From Tahibacter soli (GTDB lineage Bacteria; Pseudomonadota; Gammaproteobacteria; Xanthomonadales; Rhodanobacteraceae), in the NCBI RefSeq assembly GCF_025717065.2, contig NZ_JAOVZO020000019.1, positions 1 through 64,000 of the forward strand: 64,000 nt of DNA, in the 5' to 3' direction. Shown here piece by piece: positions 16,103 through 27,458 of the stretch. The translations under genes and the position numbers were made by a program. The notes under the pieces were generated by a model. The model made no database searches. It was given only the letters and a program-made list of their open reading frames with translations, and was not told the origin of the DNA. Within the stretch, counting starts at the first letter, position 1. Every line of letters begins with the position of its first letter.

Positions 16103-17178
16103 CAGGCGTTTCCTGGCCGCAACAACAGGCGGATATCGTGGCCGACCTGCCGTTGTTCAACCACCGCGAGATTCCGGCGCATGCGCATGTCGTCGATGCG
16201 CGGCAGGCCCACGAGCGGCCGGCCGGCGTCGCCGAGCAGCGTCGGCGCGACGTACAGCAGCAGCTCGTCGACGAGCCCGGCCGCGACGAGCGCGCCGGAC
16301 AGCGTCGGCCCGGCCTCGACCTGCACTTCGTTGAGGCCGCGCTGCGCGAGCGCACGCAGGGTAGCGTCGAGGTCGAGCCGCCCTGCCGTTGCGGCGACGG
16401 CGAGCGTTTCAACGCCGGGAACCGAGGCGCCGCGGCCGTGCACGATCAGTGTCGGCGCGCTCGCGTCGCGCACGCGCGCGGCGGCCGGCGTGCGCGCGGC
16501 GCGGTCGAGCACGACGCGCAGCGGCGGCGCGAAGTCGATGCCGTCGGGCAGTCGCACGGTCAGCTGGGGATCGTCCGCGAGCACGGTGCCGACGCCGGTG
16601 AGGATCGCGCTCGACCGCGCGCGCCAGCGCTGCACGTCGGCGCGCGCGGCCTCGCCGGTGATCCATTTCGACGCGCCGTTCGCGAGCGCGGTGCGGCCGT
16701 CCAGGCTCATCGCGAGTTTTACGCGCACCCACGGCCGGCCGCGCTGCACGCGCGACAGAAAGCCGCGGTTGAGTTCGCGCGCGGCATCGGCGAGCACGCC
16801 GTGCTCGACCGCGACGCCGGCGTCGCGCAGCCGCGCAAGGCCGGTGCCGGCGACGGCCGGGAACGGGTCTTCGATCGCCGCGACGACGCGCGCGACGCCG
16901 GCGGCGATCAGCGCGTCGGCGCACGGCGGCGTGCGGCCGTGGTGCGCGCACGGCTCGAGCGTGACGTAGGCGGTCGCACCGCGCGCGGCGTCGCCGGCTT
17001 CGCGCAGCGCGAACACTTCGGCATGCGGCTCGCCGGTGCGCCGGTGCCAGCCCTCGCCGACGACGCGCTCGCCCTGCGCGATGACACAGCCGACCCGCGG
17101 GTTCGGCATCGTCGTATACAGACCGCGCTCGGCCAGACGCAGCGCGCGCGCCATCATCGCGTGATCGAGCCCGCTCAT
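16102..17178 (-). CDS. ribD: Bifunctional diaminohydroxyphosphoribosylaminopyrimidine deaminase / 5-amino-6-(5-phosphoribosylamino)uracil reductase
   Basis: RibD performs the deamination and NADPH-dependent reduction steps after GTP cyclohydrolase II. The deaminase domain (about 1-145) has the zinc motif HAEVFALREAG and EPCAHHGRTPPC. The reductase domain (about 150-358) starts PWVRVKLAMSLDGRTAL and contains SSAILTGVGTVLADDP and QVEAGPTLSGALVAAGLVDE. The ATG at 17178 overlaps the nrdR stop. Total length 358 is usual for the fused enzyme. Confidence 0.96.
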   Translation of the reverse strand: MSGLDHAMMARALRLAERGLYTTMPNPRVGCVIAQGERVVGEGWHRRTGEPHAEVFALREAGDAARGATAYVTLEPCAHHGRTPPCADALIAAGVARVVAAIEDPFPAVAGTGLARLRDAGVAVEHGVLADAARELNRGFLSRVQRGRPWVRVKLAMSLDGRTALANGASKWITGEAARADVQRWRARSSAILTGVGTVLADDPQLTVRLPDGIDFAPPLRVVLDRAARTPAAARVRDASAPTLIVHGRGASVPGVETLAVAATAGRLDLDATLRALAQRGLNEVQVEAGPTLSGALVAAGLVDELLLYVAPTLLGDAGRPLVGLPRIDDMRMRRNLAVVEQRQVGHDIRLLLRPGNA

Positions 17179-17705
17179 CAGGATTTCTTGCGCGACGGCG
17201 GCGGCGGCGTGGTGTTGCCGAGCAGCGGCAGCTGCAGGCCTTCGAGCACCGGCAGGTCGCGTTCGAGTTTTTCGATTTCCTCGCGGAACGCCTGCACGTC
17301 GGCGAAGCGGCGATAGACCGAGGCGAAGCGCACGTAGGCGACCGAATCGATGCGGCGCAGCTCGTCCATGACCCATTCGCCGATGCGGCGCGACGGCACT
17401 TCGCGCTCGTTCACCTGGCGCAGGAGGCGCAGGATGTTGCGCACGACCTCGTCGACGGCGTCGCTCGGCACGGGCCGCTTCTGCAAAGCGCGCTCGACGC
17501 CGCTCTTGAGCTTGTGCTCGTCGAACGCCTCGCGCCGCCCGTCGCTCTTGACGACGTGCGGCAGCTTGATCTCGGCCGTTTCGAACGTGTTGAACCGTTC
17601 GCCGCACGCGGGACACTCGCGCCGGCGCCTGACCGTGGAACCGTCCTCGGTCAGGCGCGAATCGATTACGCGCGTGTCTTCGTGCTGGCAGAACGGGCAA
17701 TGCAT
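17178..17705 (-). CDS. nrdR: Transcriptional repressor NrdR
   Basis: NrdR senses ATP/dATP and represses ribonucleotide reductase genes by binding NrdR boxes. The zinc ribbon is complete (C3-P-F-C6 and C31-P-A-C34), followed by the ATP-cone domain ([20 protein letters not shown] and [20 protein letters not shown]). Its 175 residues include a short Pro-rich tail beyond the usual end. It lies 37 bases after glyA and overlaps ribD, the classic placement in gammaproteobacteria. Confidence 0.96.
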   Translation of the reverse strand: MHCPFCQHEDTRVIDSRLTEDGSTVRRRRECPACGERFNTFETAEIKLPHVVKSDGRREAFDEHKLKSGVERALQKRPVPSDAVDEVVRNILRLLRQVNEREVPSRRIGEWVMDELRRIDSVAYVRFASVYRRFADVQAFREEIEKLERDLPVLEGLQLPLLGNTTPPPPSRKKS

Positions 17706-17742
17706 GATGTGTCGATACTACCCGCCGGCGTTCCCTTTGTGA

Positions 17743-18996
<1,254 letters not shown>

Positions 18997-19132
18997 AGGA
19001 AGGGCGCCGGGTCGGGAAAGAGACCGTAAATTCTACGGTTTCACGAGTCGAAAGTCCCATAACACCTGGTTGTCAGACCCCTCAGGCGCCGCCGCATTCG
19101 GCGAATTGGCGCGCCCGGGCTTAGGAGTTCGC

Positions 19133-21346
19133 ATGAGCGTCGTCAATCCCACTCTCGTCAACAACGAAGTTGCCCGCGCCTACGGCCTGCTCGGCGGCGG
19201 CAAGCCCGCCGATGCCGAAAATGCGGTACGCGCGCTGATCCAGGCCGAACCCGAGGCGGCCATCGCCTACGTGCTGCTCGGTCATCTGCTGCGGTTGCGC
19301 GGAGACCTCGCGCAGGCCGCGAGCGCGCTCGAAACCGCGCGCAGGCTCGATGCGTCGATCGCGCAGGGACACGCCGAGCTCGGCCTCGTCTACGCCGAAG
19401 CCGGCCACGCCGCGCGCGCCAGGCCGCTGATCGCGCAGGCGCTGGAGCTCGCGCCGCGCGACGCGAACATGCACTGGATCGCCGGCCAGGCCGCGGCGCT
19501 CGACGGCAAGGCCAGCATCGCCGAACAGGCGTTCGCGCAGGCCGAACGGCTCATGCCCGGCATCGGCGCGCACCGCTATTCGCTCGGCATCGCGGCGCTG
19601 CGCGTCGACCGTTACGTCGCCGCGCGCATCCATCTGTCGGCGGCGTCGCGGCGCGACCCGAAGTCGGCCGCCGCGTGGGCCAATCTCGGCGCCACGCTGG
19701 CCGCGCTCGGCAACGTCGAAGACGCGATCCAGGCAATGACGCGCGCGCGCGCGTTGCGCCCGGCCGATGCGCAGCTCGCATCGCTGCTGGCGCGCGTCGC
19801 GGTGCAGGCCCCGACGGTTTCGCCCGAAGCGAAGGTGACCGCCTGCCGCGACGCCGCGGCGCTCGATCCGACGAACGACGACGTGGCGATGCTGCTCGTC
19901 AGCGCGCTGGCTCAGGCATACCGCTACGCCGAGGCGAAGGACGTCGCGCGCGCCGTGGTCGAACGCGATCCGCGGCATCTCCTCGCGCATTGGCTGTCGT
20001 TCCAGCTGCCGTCGCGGGTCGCGTTCGACACCGAAGAAGAACGCGACGCGTATCCGGCGCAATGGCGCGACGGCATGGCGGCGTTCATGACGCGCGCGAA
20101 CGAACGCGGCGCCGCCGCGGCGTGGGCCGAGGCGGTGCTCGACAGCGTCAGCAACTACTACCTCACCTATCGCCCCGAACCGCTCGTCGACGAGCACCGC
20201 GCGAACGCGCGGGCGACGCGCCTGCTCGTCGAGGCGCTGGGTCTTGCCGCGCACGAACGCGCGGTCGCGCCCGTGACGCGCACGCGCCGCCGCATCGGCA
20301 TCGTGTCGCCGCATCTGCACGCGCATTCGGTCAGCAAGGTGTTTTTGCCGATGGTCGCGGCGCTGCCGCGCGACGCGTTCGAGATCGTCGCGTTCTATCC
20401 GTCGCCGCGCCCCGACGCCGTCACCGCGCAGTGGCGCGAACGCGCCGACGTCTTCGTCGACGGCGATCTGCCGCTCGCCGAATGGGCCGCGCGCATCGCC
20501 GCGAGCGATCTCGACGTGCTCGTGTATCTCGACATCGGCATGCATCCGATCATGAACGCGCTGACCGCGCTGCGCCTCGCGCCGGTGCAGGCGGCGGCGT
20601 GGGGCCACCCGGTCACGACGGGTTCGACGGCGATCGACTATTTCCTGTCGGCCGACGCGATGGAACCGTCCGATGCCGACACGCACTACGTCGAACGCCT
20701 CGTGCGCCTGCCGCGTCTCGGCACGACGTTTGCGGCGCCGCAGGTTGCCGTCTCGCCGTTCCGCGACCGCGAGACGATCGAACTCGCCTGCGTGCAGAAC
20801 GCCGCGAAGCTCGCGCCGCGCTACGACGCGCTGTGGGCGCGCATTCTCGCGCAGTGCCCGAATACGCGGCTGTCCGTGTACTGCGGCCTGCCGACGTTCG
20901 TCGCCGACGGCCTGCGCGAGCGGCTGACGCGCGCGCTCGCGGCGGCCGGGGTCGATCCGCAACGTTTGACGGTACATCCGCTGCTGGCGCCCGACGCGTT
21001 CGATGCGGCGCTGGGCGACGTCGACGTGCTGCTCGACTCGATGGATTTTTCCGGCGGCATCACCGGCTTCGAATGCCTTGCGCGCGAGCTGCCGATCGTC
21101 ACGCTGCCGGGGCCGTGCATGCGCGGACGCCAGACCGCCGCGATGCTGCGGCAGGCCGGCGCGGACGACCTCGTCGCGCGCGACGAGGACGACTACGTCG
21201 CGATCGCGGTACGGCTGTGCAACGACGCGCAGGCGCGCCGTGCGGCGGTCGAGCGCATCGCGAGCGGCAAGGCCGCGCTGTTCGACGACGCGGGCGTCGC
21301 CGAGGCGTTCGCGCGGTTCCTGGAACAGGCGCAGCCGCCGGCCTGA
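19133..21346 (+). CDS. TPR protein with SPINDLY/O-GlcNAc-transferase-type (GT41) domain
   Basis: Start placed at 19133, behind AGGAG; a longer in-frame extension overlaps the glyA promoter and has no ribosome binding site. The 737-residue protein has an N-terminal array of at least six TPRs (about 10-300; repeats such as [20 protein letters not shown] and [20 protein letters not shown]) and a C-terminal GT41-type domain: [40 protein letters not shown], then [20 protein letters not shown] and [14 protein letters not shown]41 enzymes move GlcNAc or fucose from a nucleotide sugar to Ser/Thr or related acceptors. The acceptor here is unknown; bacterial relatives can act on flagellin, adhesins or polysaccharide. 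Confidence 0.82.
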   Translation: MSVVNPTLVNNEVARAYGLLGGGKPADAENAVRALIQAEPEAAIAYVLLGHLLRLRGDLAQAASALETARRLDASIAQGHAELGLVYAEAGHAARARPLIAQALELAPRDANMHWIAGQAAALDGKASIAEQAFAQAERLMPGIGAHRYSLGIAALRVDRYVAARIHLSAASRRDPKSAAAWANLGATLAALGNVEDAIQAMTRARALRPADAQLASLLARVAVQAPTVSPEAKVTACRDAAALDPTNDDVAMLLVSALAQAYRYAEAKDVARAVVERDPRHLLAHWLSFQLPSRVAFDTEEERDAYPAQWRDGMAAFMTRANERGAAAAWAEAVLDSVSNYYLTYRPEPLVDEHRANARATRLLVEALGLAAHERAVAPVTRTRRRIGIVSPHLHAHSVSKVFLPMVAALPRDAFEIVAFYPSPRPDAVTAQWRERADVFVDGDLPLAEWAARIAASDLDVLVYLDIGMHPIMNALTALRLAPVQAAAWGHPVTTGSTAIDYFLSADAMEPSDADTHYVERLVRLPRLGTTFAAPQVAVSPFRDRETIELACVQNAAKLAPRYDALWARILAQCPNTRLSVYCGLPTFVADGLRERLTRALAAAGVDPQRLTVHPLLAPDAFDAALGDVDVLLDSMDFSGGITGFECLARELPIVTLPGPCMRGRQTAAMLRQAGADDLVARDEDDYVAIAVRLCNDAQARRAAVERIASGKAALFDDAGVAEAFARFLEQAQPPA

Positions 21347-21437
21347 CGGCACCGGGCCGGCGCGCGCCGCGCGCTGGCCCGCGGGACGCGCATCGACGAT
21401 AATCGGCGGTCTTTCCGCCTACCGGATACGTCGTCCC

Positions 21438-23099
<1,662 letters not shown>

Positions 23100-23473
23100 T
23101 GCGTGGAAGCGGCGATGGCGGGATTCGTCGCGCACGGGAAGGAACGGTCATCCCCGCAAAAGCGGGGATAAGCATAAACCGCCGGTTGGGCATTGGCATT
23201 GCCTCGGGCTTCGGCATTGGCTTTGGCAGTTGCTTCTGGCGGCAGGAAGCCGCCCGCTTCACCCGGGGCCCCGTTGGTCGCGGCGAGATTGCGGAGGAGA
23301 GCCCGCAGGGTCGCGCGCAGGAAGCGCGCGAGTTCGTTGCAGGGCCATGGATGGCCCTTCAACGAACCCCGGAGCGATCTCGCGGAGTCGGAGGGCAGGA
23401 TGCCCGTAGACCGCGGCCAAGGATTAGGAGCTGGATCCCGGCCTACGCCGGGATGACGAGCGAAAGGCGGAGA
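23100..23473. other. Repeat-filled intergenic region
   Basis: The 374 bases between ettA and the convergent glycosyltransferase gene hold no gene. In order they contain a REP variant with stem ATCCCCGC/GCGGGGAT and loop AAAA (23150-23169), a GGCATTGGC-rich short tandem stretch (about 23188-23228), the second composite multi-hairpin element (23229-23418), and a REP unit of the ATCCCGGC type (23431-23460). Confidence 0.85.
23229..23418. repeat. Composite multi-hairpin element, copy 2
   Basis: Homologous to 1818-2011. Hairpins in order: GGCGGC/GCCGCC with loop AGGAA (23238-23254), TCGCGCGC/GCGCGCGA with loop AGGAA (23311-23331), the long TGGA-loop stem (23335-23364) and a shorter GGGCA/TGCCC stem (23393-23405). 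The second hairpin has a different stem sequence from copy 1 but the same kind of loop, so the fold is kept while the bases change. Confidence 0.85.
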
Positions 23474-23510
23474 TCAAAGGCTGGATCCCAGCTTTCGCTG
23501 GGATGACGAG
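23431..23510. repeat. Two REP-like hairpins in direct orientation
   Basis: Units at 23431-23460 (ATCCCGGC, loop CTAC, GCCGGGAT) and 23481-23510 (ATCCCAGC, loop TTTC, GCTGGGAT), both flanked by CTGG and GACGAG. The second one is read through by the 3' end of the glycosyltransferase gene on the minus strand. Confidence 0.9.
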
Positions 23511-24505
23511 CGAAAAGGCGAGCGAAGCGACGAGCGAAAAGACGAGCGAAGCGACGAGCGAAAAGACGAGCGAAGCGACGAGCGAAAAGACGAGCAAAGC
23601 GCGTCAGCCAGCCCCCGCGCGCGCCTGCGCGCCCACACCCCGCGCCACCACAGCCCCGGCAACAGCAGCGCGAAACGCGCCCACAACCCGAGCCACACGA
23701 TGCCGCGCACGAACGGATTGCCCGCCGCGCGATCGAACTTCGCGAACCATCGCCACATGCCGCGGTGCTTGTGCCACGCGACGAATACCGGCCGGCGCCG
23801 GCTCGATCCGCCCTTGCCGTGCACGACGCGGATCGTTCCCGCATACACGACCTCGCGGCCCGCGTCGCGCACGCGGCGGCACAGGTCGAGGTCTTCACAA
23901 TGCAAGAAATAGCCTTCGTCGAAGCCGCCGAGCGCGTCCATCAGCGCGCGCGGCAGGAACATCAGCGCGCCGGAAACCGCTTCGACCGCGACGTCGGCCT
24001 CGGCCGGCGCCGCAGGGCTGTTGACGCCCGCGAGCCGCGGCCAGCGTGATTCGAAACGCGCGAGGCCCGTAAGGCTCGCGAGGCTGCGTGCAAGCGTCGG
24101 ATCGCGACGCCGCGACGCCGGCTCGTCGACGCCGTTTTCGTCCACGACGCGCACGCCGATCAGTCCCGCGCCCGGTCGCGCGGCAAGCAGCGCGCACAGG
24201 CGCGCGATCGTGTCGGGTTCGATCAGGCAATCGGGATTGAGCACGAGCACCGCATCGCCGTTCGCCTTGGCGAGCGCGCGATTGACGCCGGGACCGAAGC
24301 CGAGATTCGCGCCGTTCTCGACGATGCGCACGCGCGGCTCGTGCGCGTAGCGTTCGGCGAGGCGCGCGACGCTGCCGTCGGACGACGCATTGTCGGAAAC
24401 GATGAATTCGACGTCGACGGTGCTGGCGAGCACGCGCGCGGCGCAGTCGGCGATGCCGTCGCCGCTGTCGGCGGCGACCACGATCACCGTCGTCAGCGTC
24501 GACAC
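23474..24505 (-). CDS. Family 2 glycosyltransferase (rhamnosyltransferase-like) with repeat-derived C-terminal tail
   Basis: The 343-residue protein, from a GTG start three bases after the upstream gene's stop, has a GT-A fold: TTVIVVAADSGD, FIVSDNASSDGSVARL, ENGANLGFGPGVNRAL, LVLNPDCLI (DxD-like metal site), and GALMFLPRALMDALGGFDE then FLHCEDLDLCRRVRDAG, typical of WbbL-like rhamnosyltransferases. Such enzymes extend O-antigen or capsule chains at the inner membrane. The last 45 or so residues are abnormal: four 24-base tandem repeats encode an SSFRSSLR-type octapeptide series, and the frame then runs into a REP palindrome where it stops. The original stop codon was probably lost. The domain itself is intact. 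Confidence 0.85.
   Translation of the reverse strand: MSTLTTVIVVAADSGDGIADCAARVLASTVDVEFIVSDNASSDGSVARLAERYAHEPRVRIVENGANLGFGPGVNRALAKANGDAVLVLNPDCLIEPDTIARLCALLAARPGAGLIGVRVVDENGVDEPASRRRDPTLARSLASLTGLARFESRWPRLAGVNSPAAPAEADVAVEAVSGALMFLPRALMDALGGFDEGYFLHCEDLDLCRRVRDAGREVVYAGTIRVVHGKGGSSRRRPVFVAWHKHRGMWRWFAKFDRAAGNPFVRGIVWLGLWARFALLLPGLWWRGVWARRRARGLADALCSSFRSSLRSSFRSSLRSSFRSSLRSPFRSSSQRKLGSSL
23505..23600. repeat. Minisatellite, 4 x 24 bases
   Basis: Four consecutive copies of GACGAGCGAAAAGACGAGCGAAGC; copies 2 and 3 are identical, copy 1 and copy 4 each have one substitution. The unit itself is a near-duplication of a 12-base motif and begins with the GACGAG that ends the adjacent REP, suggesting that it grew from the REP boundary by slippage. 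It lies inside the 3' end of the glycosyltransferase gene and keeps its frame. Confidence 0.93.
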
Positions 24506-24508
24506 ACG

Positions 24509-26386
24509 CTACACGCCGGCCAGCAGACGCTCGCCCTGCTCGCGCGCGTACGACCACAGCGCGGGCCACGCGTCGAACTGGTCGGCGAGGCCGTTGAACT
24601 CGCGCGCGAGCGCGGCGGCGCAGCCGGCCGGGTCGATGTCGTCGGACCAGTCGGCCAGGCGCGGCGCGCCCTTGGCGATCAGCGCGCGACCGTTCGCGTC
24701 GATGATGCTGCGCACGTCGGCCTGCCAGTAGATCGGCGAGTCGTTCGCCGCCGCTTCGAACTGCTGCTGCAGGCGTTCGATCGCGTCGGCGCGCACGTAG
24801 TTGAGGTATTCGCGCAGGTGCGTGACGCGCCGCGCCTCGTCGGCACCGGCGAGGTCGCGGAAGATGCCGGCCAGCAGATGCAGGCGCTGCGCCGGATCGC
24901 TCGCGAGAAACGCGCCGAACTGGCGCTGGATGTAGTCGGTCGCGAAGTGGTTCAGGCGCGGCGTCGACGCCTGCAGCGAACGCTGCGAACGGCGGCGCGA
25001 CTGTTCCTGCACGTGGCCGATGGCGACCGGCAGTTCGAGCACGAGCGCGTCGGGATGGCAGAAGTGCGCGGCGGCCGAGAACAGCGCGTCTTCGCCGCGG
25101 CCGAGCGGGTTCGTGCACGGCAGCAGTTCGCTGTTGTCGAACGCGAACGGCGTGAACCACGCGATGCTCGACAGCCGCGCCTGGCGCGTGCCGTGCCACA
25201 GGTGCTGCGCCTCGACGTTGGCGAGATACGCCTCGCGGCTGGCGGTGAAATCGGCACGGCCTTCGGCATCGAGCTGGTACAACCACGCCGCGCTTTCCGA
25301 ACGCGCGCTGCCGTAGGTGCCGTGCATCGTCGCGAGCACCCGCGCGTCGGGCGCCAGGTGCGTCAGGCGCGAGAGCGGCAGGCCGCGCAGCGATTCGCGG
25401 TCGAGCTTGTATGCGTCGCGCGCGACGAGATCGCCGATACCGGAACCGCAGGCGTCCAGGTGCAGGGCGAACGGATCGGCGTCGATTTCCTCGCCGGCAC
25501 CAAGCGCCTCTTCCATGTTGCGGAAGAAGCGCGCGAACGCGCCGCGCGATGGCGCGAGGTCGAGACCGCTCGCGGCGAGCTCGTGGCGCTTGAGCGGCAG
25601 ACGGTGATCGTCGTCGAACATCACGAAGCGGTCGCCGGCCGACAGCAGCAGCGCGAGGTTCCAGCTGCGACCGCCGCCGAAGTTCGTCGCGCCGGGCTGC
25701 GGCAGCAGCAGGCTGTCGATCGCCGCACGCGCCGCCGGCAGCGCCTTGGCGAGCTTGTCGGCGAGGCGCTGGCGCTCGGCCGGACCGATGAAGGTGACCT
25801 TGCAGCCGGTCGTGCGCGCGAATTCGCGCACGAGGTCGCGGTGGCGATCGATGCTCGCCTCGGTCGACGAATCGTCGAGCACGACGTAATGACGCGCGCT
25901 GCGGAAGCGGCGTTCGTAGTCGGCGAGCGACGCGAGCAGCCGGTCGAGCTGCGCCGGCCGGTCGCATGCGCGGATGAACGCGGCGCGCAGCGGCTTGGAC
26001 GCGCGCGCGGCGCGACCGTCGCTCAGGCGGCTGACGAAGAGATCGTCCGACACGAGCAGCTCGCGGTCGACGAGGCTTTCGAGCACGGTCTTGACCGCGT
26101 CGCGCTGGTTTTCCAGGCCCGGTATCGTCGTCTGTACGCGCGCGACATGCTCGTCCAGCGTGCGGAAGTCGCGGCACTGGTCGAGCGCCTGCAGAACCTG
26201 GAACGTCATGACGTGCGCGTCGCCGGTCCGCTTGACCTGGAAAATGCACTCGTTGTTCGACAACGAGGCGACCAGCGCGTCTTCCGACGCGAACAGCGGC
26301 GCGTTCGGATCGGGCCGCACGACCGGGCGCTGCAACGGCTGCGGCGTGGCGTCGAAGGAATACTGGAACTGTACGTTGCTGCTCAT
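24509..26386 (-). CDS. Large glycosyltransferase-like protein with N-terminal winged-helix-like domain
   Basis: A 625-residue protein without a signal peptide. About residues 30-120 form a compact helical segment (NNECIFQVKRTGDAHVMTFQ, then VKTVLESLVDRELLVSDDLF) that resembles PqqD or other winged-helix peptide-binding folds. About 130-400 look like a GT-A nucleotide-diphospho-sugar transferase: RAAFIRACDRPAQLDRLLAS, HYVVLDDSSTEAS, NFGGGRSWNLALLLSAGD and an acidic triplet D258-D260 in FVMFDDDHRLPL as metal site. The last 200 residues are helical and unassigned. Its stop lies three bases before the next glycosyltransferase, so the two are probably co-expressed in polysaccharide or peptide glycosylation. 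Family and substrate are uncertain. Confidence 0.6.
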   Translation of the reverse strand: MSSNVQFQYSFDATPQPLQRPVVRPDPNAPLFASEDALVASLSNNECIFQVKRTGDAHVMTFQVLQALDQCRDFRTLDEHVARVQTTIPGLENQRDAVKTVLESLVDRELLVSDDLFVSRLSDGRAARASKPLRAAFIRACDRPAQLDRLLASLADYERRFRSARHYVVLDDSSTEASIDRHRDLVREFARTTGCKVTFIGPAERQRLADKLAKALPAARAAIDSLLLPQPGATNFGGGRSWNLALLLSAGDRFVMFDDDHRLPLKRHELAASGLDLAPSRGAFARFFRNMEEALGAGEEIDADPFALHLDACGSGIGDLVARDAYKLDRESLRGLPLSRLTHLAPDARVLATMHGTYGSARSESAAWLYQLDAEGRADFTASREAYLANVEAQHLWHGTRQARLSSIAWFTPFAFDNSELLPCTNPLGRGEDALFSAAAHFCHPDALVLELPVAIGHVQEQSRRRSQRSLQASTPRLNHFATDYIQRQFGAFLASDPAQRLHLLAGIFRDLAGADEARRVTHLREYLNYVRADAIERLQQQFEAAANDSPIYWQADVRSIIDANGRALIAKGAPRLADWSDDIDPAGCAAALAREFNGLADQFDAWPALWSYAREQGERLLAGV

Positions 26387-26534
26387 CGTGTAACCTTGTT
26401 GCGCGGCCGTCGCCCCGCCGGGAGTACCCCCGACAGGCGACGCGTATGCGGTGATCGACGGGCGGACGCATCCGCCGTCGTTTGTCCCCTGCGCCGAAGC
26501 GTCTGTTGCAGGCCACTAACCTCCGGCGTGTGTC

Positions 26535-27458
26535 CTATCCCAGCCAGCGCCGCCACCAGGGGCGCCGCGCGACGGCCTTAAGAGCCGTTGTTGTGGGTTC
26601 GTTCGCGCCGTCTTCAACCGGCGCCGCAAGCCTCGCGCGCAGTTGCGCGACTTCCCGCTCGAGTTCGGCGATACGGCCCCCGGCGGCCATGTTCTTGCGA
26701 ATTTCGTGATTGTAGTGCCGATAGACGCTTTCGTCGCGGTCGCCGAACCATGCGCTGCCCGGCAGCGCCGGCAGCGGCCGGCGCGAACACGCGGCGACGT
26801 AGTACATCGGCGGGTAGGCGAGGCCCGGCGCAACGCCGCCGTCGGCGTCCGCGGTGAGCATCTGCGCGGGGCCGTCGTCGTCGAGCGACCATAGCGCCGA
26901 CTGAAACAAGAGGCGCTGTCCGTACAGCCGAACATGCGGAAAGTGCCGGCCGAGCAGCGCGACGAGCTCGTCGCGGTACAGCTCGCGCACGTGGTACTCG
27001 TTGCGAAAACCGGCCGCTTCGCTGTACGTCGCCTTGTCCGGCGACGAGATCAGCAGCATTCCGTCGCCGGTCAGCGCACGCGCGAAGCCCTCGAGCAGCG
27101 CTTCCTGCGCCTCGACGTGTTCGAGCGTTTCGAACGAAACGACGACATCGACGCTGCCCGGTTCGAGCGCAAGGCGCGTCACGTCGGCCTGCGCAAAGCG
27201 CAGGTTCGGCCGGTCGCCGTAGCGCTCTTGCGCGTGCGCGACAGCGGTATCGGCGATATCGAGACCGAGCACGGACGCGGCAGTCCGCGCGAGCAGCGCG
27301 CTGCCGTAGCCCTCGCCGCACGCGGCGTCCAGCACGCGCTTGCCGGCGACCAGCGGCTGGGCGAACGCGTAACGGTGGTAGTGCTCGTACCAGATCTCGC
27401 GCACGCACTCGGGCGTGAAGCGCTCGCCGGTGAATTCCAGCGCGGGGGTCGGGTTCAT
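26535..27458 (-). CDS. SAM-dependent class I methyltransferase with C-terminal coiled coil
   Basis: The 307-residue protein has the Rossmann motif I VLDAACGEGYGSALLA, motif II VLGLDIADTAVAHAQER, and VDVVVSFETLEHVEAQEALL. The start GERFTPE...WYEHYHRYAFA is typical of methyltransferases in O-antigen and S-layer polysaccharide loci. The C-terminus (about 255-300) is a coiled coil (ELEREVAQLRARLAAP). It overlaps the wzt stop by ATGA, so it most likely modifies the sugar chain that Wzm-Wzt exports, perhaps as a chain-terminating methylase. The 148 bases between its end and the next gene show nothing recognisable. Confidence 0.85.
   Translation of the reverse strand: MNPTPALEFTGERFTPECVREIWYEHYHRYAFAQPLVAGKRVLDAACGEGYGSALLARTAASVLGLDIADTAVAHAQERYGDRPNLRFAQADVTRLALEPGSVDVVVSFETLEHVEAQEALLEGFARALTGDGMLLISSPDKATYSEAAGFRNEYHVRELYRDELVALLGRHFPHVRLYGQRLLFQSALWSLDDDGPAQMLTADADGGVAPGLAYPPMYYVAACSRRPLPALPGSAWFGDRDESVYRHYNHEIRKNMAAGGRIAELEREVAQLRARLAAPVEDGANEPTTTALKAVARRPWWRRWLG

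Noticed and set aside
23505-23600. CRISPR or regulatory iterons
   Set aside because: The 24-base units are directly contiguous with no spacers and lie inside a reading frame; this is a minisatellite.
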